From assembly GCA_025769875.1 (NCBI GenBank), contig JAGFNK010000003.1, positions 124,001 through 188,000 of the forward strand: DNA of 64,000 nucleotides, in the 5' to 3' direction. Positions 57,565 to 64,000 of this stretch are shown piece after piece. The notes under the pieces were generated by a model. The model saw only the letters and a program-made list of their open reading frames with translations, made no database searches and was not told the origin of the DNA. The stretch's first letter is position 1. Every line of letters begins with the position of its first letter. Made by a program: the position numbers and the translations under genes. The DNA is from Russula earlei. Its lineage: Eukaryota > Basidiomycota > Agaricomycetes > Russulales > Russulaceae.

Positions 57565-57984
57565 AGCGGTGTCTATGGACCGGACTGGTTTTTCCTGATG
57601 CACCCTCACTAAAAAGCCCCTCCCTGCTCCTAAGGCCAAGGGTGCCAAACCTTCTGCCTCCAGTCTCAACTGTCTCATGCCCACTTACACAGTGAAGGCT
57701 GCCTCACCTCCGTGCCCCAGCATGGTGTTTGAGGCCACTGCCTTTTCCTGGCCAGATGATGCTAGGCCCAAGCCAGCTGACATCTGTGCTACTGCTAACA
57801 CCACTCTAGTTGGAAAATTGAGAAGTCCATTACAATTGATTAGTTATATAATTGAATTATATACGTGGTTATTATTTCAGACACCCATCCATTTAGTTGG
57901 TTATGAGAAGATCATGATTTATATAAAGTCGACTCCATCCCTGACTACAACTACAAGTCAACTACTCAGAGGCATCAGAGCCTG
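57565..57984. other. Transition from repeat to gene space
   Basis: CpG-poor until about 57950. A plus frame at 57677-57800 (SMVFEATAFSWPDDARPKPA) could be a remnant of a repeat-borne ORF, but I cannot identify it. Confidence 0.35.
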
Positions 57985-58312
57985 TGGGGCCTTCAAAGCC
58001 CAAGAAAAGGAGGGTGACCGTGAGGCCGAAGGTTCTGGAGCCTGAAAACGTGAATCAGAAGCCAGTTATCCGACAGTTATTTTCAGGCCACGGCCCGACG
58101 CCAAGGATGATTTCGACGGGTTTACCACCTTCTTGCTTGCGGATCTCTTTTACGAAAATGTCTCAGGACGGAGATGTGGAATCTTACAAAACACTTCACT
58201 TCTGGAGCGTCTGCTTGAGCCTCACGACTCGTTCGAATTAAAGGATGAGCCAAATAAAGGCAAGAATGCGAGGAAAGCGAGGCGGAGGATGGCGCCATTG
58301 ACCCTCCCGTAG
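57966..58312 (+). pseudogene. Truncated 3' end of an unidentified gene
   Basis: A plus frame with good coding character reads SEASEPVGPSKPKKRRVTVR and PKVLEPENVNQ. After a frame change near 58080 it reads RPDAKDDFDGFTTFLLADLF, YENVSGRRCGILQNTSLLER and LLEPHDSFELKDEPNKGKNA, with stop TAG at 58310-58312. CpG content is normal here, unlike the sequence before 57950, so this seems to be the surviving 3' part of a host gene whose 5' part was lost or replaced by repeats. No usable intron explains the frame change. Function not recognised. Confidence 0.5.
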
Positions 58313-58931
58313 TCATGTGATATTCACCTCCCAGACCCAAAAGAATGAAGGAGAAGGGTTCGGAATCCTGGCGTTCCCAGTTGATTGATTTTTAATGGTA
58401 CTTACTACAGTGTATAAATGGCAATCAATACCGTAAATGGTCGAATCAACGATGTCCTTCTGTCCGAGGTATAAGACCATATATCTATCTATGAAGTTAT
58501 GAGCCATGGGAATGAATCCTACCATCAGGAGATGCAAATTTCGTGTTTGTGATGACATGACAACTCTTCGGATCATGTGGCCCCCAAACCAGACTCCAGA
58601 TTTGCCTTTGTTCAGGTCTGTACCACTATAAACAGTGCTTCTCATGTGATTTAATGTGTACGCTAACTGCGCAGCAGCCTCTATGAGACGGAACTTTGAA
58701 AGTCAAGACGGATTTTAACGTGGCGTTAATCCCCTTGGCACAATGAATCGTGAGGCCGATAACGACCGACAACCGCTGTATGTCACGTTCTCGTTTAACG
58801 ACACCACTTTCGAAATATTTGCTGCGAGCTTCAAGCCGTGAGCAAATTTGGTTAGCATTGAAGGATTGTGTAATGTAACAGTTAAACAGTTCGGGTGTCT
58901 ACATCATCTCAATCAGCTTCCCAACCACGTC
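58313..58931. other. Intergenic, no gene supported
   Basis: CpG-normal intergenic sequence between the gene fragment and the convergent REEP-like gene. A 110-codon minus frame (58313-58645) has no recognisable motif. Confidence 0.5.
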
Positions 58932-59812
58932 TCAGTTGTTGACGGTTTCGGCACCGACATCGTAGCCCACGGGACCGGAGGCACCATAATGGGTAGCAGC
59001 AGGTGACAAGGCGGAATCAAAGCTTGCCCTCGACTCAGCGGACTTTCCGCCGCCTGGCGCCGAGCCGCCCAAAAAGGCAGACTGGGTGAGCGCGCCCCAC
59101 AGGTCTAGCGCCGAGTGGAAGGCCTTCTGATGGACTGGGGAAGACCCGTTCGTCGGAGCGCCCTCCTGAAAGGGAGAGGACGGCGAGGTGTGCTTCGTCA
59201 CGACGGGGGTCTTGCTCAGCAGGCTGTAGAGGATCTCCCAGAGCGCAGAGAGGCGCGATTGGAGGAATTGCAGGGTTTCGTCGCGCGCCGAGGCAATGCC
59301 CGCGTCGATGTCGGGCTCGTTTTGGACGAGGTAGGGTTCCACGTAGGTCTTGTAGACGTAGGTCGAGCCCTGCGATTCGCGATGGGATGAGCGGAGCGTC
59401 ACAAATAAATGGAATTTGCGGCACGTGCCTCGAATTGGGGCAGGGAGAGGAACAGCAGGGCGAGTGTTTTGAGTTCCCAATAAAACGAAAACCTATAAAA
59501 GATCATGTGAGCAATACGTCATGTCCACCCTTGGTGTGATAGCGATATAGAACGCTCGAATTGGGCTCACCAGCATAAGAGCCACTCGGCGGTGTGCTCG
59601 AAAGCGGCGATTATGGCGATTACTACCCAGTAGCTAGCCCATTTCTCTATCTCTCGTTCGTGGGAAGTACTTTTCTTGAGCGCCTTGAAGGTCTTGTACG
59701 ATGGAAGGAGGAAAGTAAACCACGCTCTGAGGATGTCGACAGTCAATGACTATTGAGAGAGGGTTGAAAAAGAAACTCACGCAAGAAGACGGGAGAATAC
59801 GAATACAAGCAT
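58932..59812 (-). CDS. TB2/DP1/HVA22 family (REEP/Yop1-like) membrane protein
   Basis: Four exons on the minus strand: 59781-59812, 59571-59726, 59429-59492 and 58932-59369, giving 229 residues. All junctions are in phase. The introns at 59727-59780 and 59493-59570 are GT-AG; the third (59370-59428) is GC-AG (GCACGT...CGCAG). The family core is clear: AAWFTFLLPSYKTFKALKKS (11-30), YWVVIAIIAAFEHTAEW (43-59), FYWELKTLALLFLSLPQFEG (66-85) and STYVYKTYVEPYLVQNEPDI (86-105), then a helix with RDETLQFLQSRLSALWEIL. Proteins of this family insert hydrophobic hairpins into the ER membrane and shape tubules. The C-terminal 90 residues are Ser/Gly/Pro-rich and family-variable. It is divergent from the Zn2Cys6 gene, with a 0.94-kb shared intergenic region. 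Confidence 0.93.
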
Positions 59813-60754
59813 GTTTTGAGATGCGTTTTATCTAGCCTCGGCTGAGACCTCAGATGGTAACAAGTTTGGAGAAGTTACTGGTGACTCCGCAAGCGACTCG
59901 TTGTGTTTCGTCGGCCACGACTACAGTAAGAGGTGCGTGGGAGTGCAGGATGTAAGCATTAATTACATAAACCGTGTTTGCGGCATCACATTACGTAATA
60001 TTCCAAGTTTGACCCACACAAAACACCCACAAAAACCGGAACTCGAAACGTGTGAGCGCGCAGAATTGACGGTCTGAAACCGGGGCCGGAACATCTCTTT
60101 TCCATAGCCCGAAAGGGGAGTGTGATTCAAAGACCGAAGAACGGGATTATGTCGGCATTGAGAAGCTGCCTTGGCTCGCTCTGCCTCTGAGAGGTGGCGG
60201 GATGCACGCGCGCGGAGTGCGAGAGCTGACACAGATTGATTCCGCTCTGTATACTTTTACCTCCGTCGTCGCTTCCCAGCTGACACGATCCCGTGACGAT
60301 TTGAGCATATCCCCGTCGACCTAGTGATGACGGCTTGCGTGCGTTTCGTGCATGATTCACGGCCTTGCAACGGCCTCTTCGAATGAAACGCCCACGGCCA
60401 ATGTGAATGGGGAAAAGTCCGGTCAGGAAGTCCAATTTGATTTAGCGATAAAGAGCCGGGTACTGCCGTGGGATTCGACAATTGAAGGAAGAATTGGGGG
60501 TCAGTTTTTGGAGAGTGGTTGGACAGATAGGTTAGGAGAGGAAAAGCAGAGAGATGAGGGAGAAATGCGAGTGAGGGGAGGGAAAGAACAACCTGATCTG
60601 GGAGGGAATGGCCTCGGCCTGCTTTACCGCCCGACATTCATCATCGTTGGGGGGTCCGAGTAGAGCAATCTTAACCACATCGCTGTCTGCTCGGTCCTTA
60701 ACCCTTAACCCCCACATCACCTCGTCCCGGACTCCGTCCCACAGTCGACTGCCC
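59813..60754. promoter_or_regulatory. Divergent intergenic region of REEP-like and Zn2Cys6 genes
   Basis: 942 bp with no credible gene; the open frames on both strands are short and overlap each other. It must contain the promoters and 5' leaders of the two divergent genes. A C-rich stretch (AACCCTTAACCCCCACATCACC) lies at 60699-60720 just before the ATG at 60755. No specific operator is claimed. Confidence 0.55.
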
Positions 60755-63700
60755 ATGAATATCGTCAACGGCGCTGGTCCACCCGGTCCTCAGCTCGTCA
60801 AGAAACTGGAAGCCATCGAAGATAGAGGCGGTGGGAAAGACATCAAACCCGTCAAAGCTACCCTGAACAGGGTTCCCCGTTCGTCCCACACTGCCCTTGC
60901 CATTGCTCTTTCCGCTGACTTGAGCCCTTTCTCGCCTCTAGGTGCCTGCGTGCGTTTCTTGCAACGCATCTCCTCGCCATCATTCTGACCTCCTGACCTG
61001 ACAACAGAATGCCTGCAGAAAGCAAAAGATGCGGTGCGAGGGCGCGGAGAACCCCCCTTGCAAGCGATGTCGACAACAGTCCCTCGAATGTCTCTTCGAG
61101 AAACCGAACCGTGAGGCCTCTTTGACCGGTGAAGCTGGCTTAGAGTGCGTGCTCTGCCCCGTCTTTCTCGCGTATCCTTCATTGTGTTAGGCGGATCCGG
61201 AGCTTGGAGTCTCATGTTATGGACATTCGACAATCTCAAACTGCCATTCAGAATACCCTCGTGGAAATCGTCAACCACCTTCGCGCCGGACCAGCAGGCA
61301 TAATCCGCTCCCCTTCAGCTTTCCCATCTACGTACATCCATCCTTCTCATACGGATTCACCTGCGTCTATGTCGACTCCCGTCTCTGCGCGGCCACCACT
61401 GGATGCTGGTCATGCCATCATGACCACTTCCCAACCGGGTTCATCAGTGCGTCTGTTAATATTACGACCAATCCCAACCCTTTAACCCTCTTGAGCAAGC
61501 AGATGTATCCTAGTCCTTCCATGGCATCTATGCGGCCCAATAACGATGGACAGGTATCTCAGGTACAACCAGGAACCACCGCATACTCGTCCATCAATTC
61601 CCAATATCATATGCCTCCTGGTGTCCCTCCGACTTTACCACCACTATCTAGTATAGATCATATGGGTCCCCGCCCTCAACCTGATAACCTTTCTTCAGTA
61701 AGGCATCAGCACACTGACAATGGCCATTCCCGACATTTCGATAAGCAACCTAGTGTCCTGGGTGGGACCGGAGCTGCAAAGAGGCCCTTCCCAATATCGA
61801 CTACAACGAGCGCGGACTCGTCAGACGAGGACGATGATGGCGGTGGGCTCCCAGCTTCCGGCCTCGTGGCACCCTGGGAGGTACTGCGCGGGTTGGCCGA
61901 CGTCGCCATTCAACGGGCTGCCAAGGCAAGTCAATGCAAACATCCTTTCAGCTTATTTCATTCTCACACCGCCGTTGTAGGAGAGTGGCGAAGCAAGTGA
62001 ACCACAAAGTCGCACGAGGTCGCCTTCTCCAGACCCCAGGTCACGTCGACCATCCAAAAAACGGAGGGTCCATCATATGCCGCCCCGCGTCCTCAAATTC
62101 CCTGACGGTATGCAAAACCTCCTCTAAGCGGTCCGGATACCTGCTAATCCAGATGTGCAAGTCGTGTCCAAGGGCATTATACCCGAAGCTGAGGCTCTAG
62201 ATCTGTTCAAGATGTAATTTTCGCTTCCTAACTCCTCTGACCCTTCTAATTTTTTTTCTTTGGAGATTCTTCCATGGCTGCTCTACTTTCCTCCCTGTTT
62301 TCGATGCCTCAGTTGACACGTTTGCATCTTTGCACGAGCGGTCGCCTTTTGCTGTTGATAGCATCTGCATGGTCGCTGCCAGGGTCCGTGACGGTGGAGG
62401 TGAGATCTCTAGTCCTTGTCAGAGAAGAAATGGCGTTAAGCTTATTTTCGCTTCCTCAGGCAAGCCCAGCGATGTGTACAACAAATGCTTGCAAGAGGTT
62501 CAGAGCATCTCATGCGCAACCCTATTCGCGCCGGTATTGCGCGTAGAGGCTGTCCAAGCAATGAGTGCGTGATTTTTTGGTATTCCAGTCACGTCCCAAG
62601 GCGAGCTCCGATCATATAGTCCTTGTATCTGGATGGTCCGATAACGGCTGGCTGAGCGGTGGCCATGCCGTTCGAATGGCTTTGGAGCTCTGTGAGTCTC
62701 CCTAATATCTCGATGTACAATCGTGGCTAAGCGAAGTAGCTTTGCACAAGTCCTGGCCAAAACTTCTGCGTCGCATAGAAGGCAACAAAGCCTTGAATGG
62801 ACACGAAGACAGGGAGCTCATAATCGCGGCTCGTACCTGGTTCTGTCTGTACCTTTTCGAGCACCAGTGCGTTTCTTTTCTTCTGGATTTGTTCGCCATC
62901 TAATGATCTGTGATAGGATGTCGTACGGCACCGGGCGTCCCGCCATTCTCACCGATGATGAGAGTATTTGGCAGTGCCGCCAATTGCTACAACATCCTTT
63001 GACTATCGAAGATGACATGCGTCTTGTCTCTATGGTAGAGCTGATGGCAATTCGGGAGCGGATCACTAATCATCTATCACCCTTCTCGCATGGACCTGTT
63101 GATGAACGCACCTTTGAGATACTGGGAAGAGCTTATGCGGAGTTCCAGCATTGGTACCAGACCTGGGATCAGGCTTTCTCTCAGAAATATGAGGACGCTA
63201 GTATGAGTATCACTCTCGAGTACCATACTCTCGACTCACTGTTTACTTAGCGTTCTACCGCCAGAGCCTGCAAATTCAACAGCTTCATGCCGAACTGTAC
63301 CACAGCGCGACGGCTCTTAGAGGCATTAACGGCCCTGAGGACGTCCAGAAGATGCCTAACTCTCAGAGGGAAGTCGCCATCAAGTCAATTCAGATTGCCC
63401 GTCAAGGTTTAGATATCACAGTCAAGTCGCATTCGTATCGAGAGGGGATGAAATATGGTGGGTTGTCCGGGAAGCGCAAGCCTACCTGGTCTGAAAAACA
63501 TTTTAGCTGTCCACTATACCCATGCCACTGCCACATTTGCTGCCTCTTTCCTTCTTCGCCTCGCGCGGTTATTGTAAGCTCTCACAGGGGGCTTTTGCTC
63601 TAGTTACGACTGACCTCTCCATCTCCCCTAGCCCCAATGAATGTAATGTTACCGAGATAAGAGGGCAGGTAGAAACGCTAGCCTCGCTCATGTCGGAAAG

Positions 63701-64000
63701 TAAGAATATGACATCAAAGGATTGTTCGTCTTAACTAACACATATATCATCAAGTCCCAGGCAAACGCTACGCCTTAACCCTACAGCTCATGCTGAAGAG
63801 GAACATGAAACGGAAGTCAGGGTCTTCTTCTTCCCGCTCCCCAAAACTCCCCCGTGATTCGTACCAACCCAAAGTCGAACGCCCAGCAAGCATGGCCGTC
63901 AACCAGGTGGTCAATCCGACACCAAACGTCTACGACCCGTCTGCTAGTGCTATGGTCTCGCATCAAGGTCATCATGTATACCCCGCGGGACATCCCGGCT
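60755..64000 (+). CDS. Zn2Cys6 fungal transcription factor, 3' end beyond window
   Basis: Sixteen exons join in phase: 60755-60878, 60942-60949, 61008-61144, 61191-61446, 61503-61925, 61981-62107, 62153-62213, 62266-62399, 62460-62564, 62620-62691, 62740-62866, 62917-63200, 63251-63457, 63507-63573, 63632-63699 and 63755 to the window end (about 815 residues visible). The binuclear cluster uses Cys 44, 47, 54, 62, 65 and 72 (RACNACRKQKMRCEG, then CKRC and C); the 8-nt second exon supplies the first Cys. A coiled segment follows (ERIRSLESHVMDIRQSQ), then Pro/Ser-rich and acidic (SSDEDDDGGG) regions. From about residue 375 the fungal-specific factor domain reads FHGCSTFLPVFDASVDTF, AVDSICMVAARVRDGG, AVQAMILVSGWSDNGWLSGG, ARTWFCLYLFEHQMSYGTGR and IEDDMRLVSMVELMAIRERI. 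The intron at 61926 is GC-AG. It presumably binds CGG-type sites in the nucleus; its targets are unknown. The acceptor at 61499/61502 is a NAGNAG site. Confidence 0.93.

Noticed and set aside
58313..58645. 110-codon minus-strand frame
   Set aside because: No recognisable domain or convincing intron signals, and a short length expected by chance in this composition.
60257..60637. 126-codon minus-strand frame upstream of the regulator
   Set aside because: It overlaps open frames on the other strand in the divergent promoter region and shows no motif.
1..64000. tRNA, rRNA or CRISPR arrays
   Set aside because: No cloverleaf with conserved B-box, no rRNA-like block and no regularly spaced array was seen by eye. 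The 30-bp minisatellite at 54461 has no spacers.

Overview
This is fungal DNA, most probably from a mushroom-forming basidiomycete (Agaricomycetes). The reasons are the many very short introns (mostly 45-65 bp), a Crinkler-type gene carrying a kinase, a Zn2Cys6 regulator and a REEP/Yop1-type protein with basidiomycete-style intron-rich structure, and a large mass of LTR, PIF/Harbinger and hAT elements. The species cannot be named from the sequence.

Layout. 1-1490 is one arm of a nearly perfect inverted duplication; the other arm is 14093-15582. Between the arms lies a CpG-rich island with an apparently intact five-exon gene (1716-4245): Crinkler N-terminal domain, possible nuclease-like middle, C-terminal protein kinase. 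It is followed by an old C-rich repeat split by a structurally complete Ty1/copia element (5150-10746, TSD ATGCT), whose reading frames are broken. A 554-bp Harbinger-type MITE (11248-11801) follows.

From about 11.8 to 57.6 kb the DNA is strongly CpG-poor and consists almost entirely of decayed elements and element-associated genes: a WD40 pseudogene, a DUF6532-like pseudogene split by a solo LTR, and several basidiomycete hypothetical families. At least five LTR families (called A, B, C, D and the copia LTR here) occur, mostly as solo LTRs, many with recognisable 5-bp target duplications. They give a readable nesting order: Gypsy-1 received LTR-D, which received two LTR-B copies; Gypsy-2 landed in Copia-2 and then received LTR-B8 and a Harbinger end. 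A 3.2-kb PIF/Harbinger element (41890-45099) keeps an intact SANT-domain accessory gene but has a frameshifted transposase. A 2.9-kb element with about 405-bp terminal inverted repeats and a low-complexity core lies at 54676-57562.

From about 58 kb the sequence is ordinary CpG-containing gene space: a truncated 3' gene fragment, a complete TB2/DP1/HVA22 gene on the minus strand (58932-59812) and, divergently, a large Zn2Cys6 transcription factor gene (60755 to beyond the window end) with at least 16 exons, including an 8-nt micro-exon.

LTR family names A-E and numbered copies are labels used only in this report. LTR strand was assigned from TATA-like boxes. Domain names come from recognition of motifs by eye, not from a database search.
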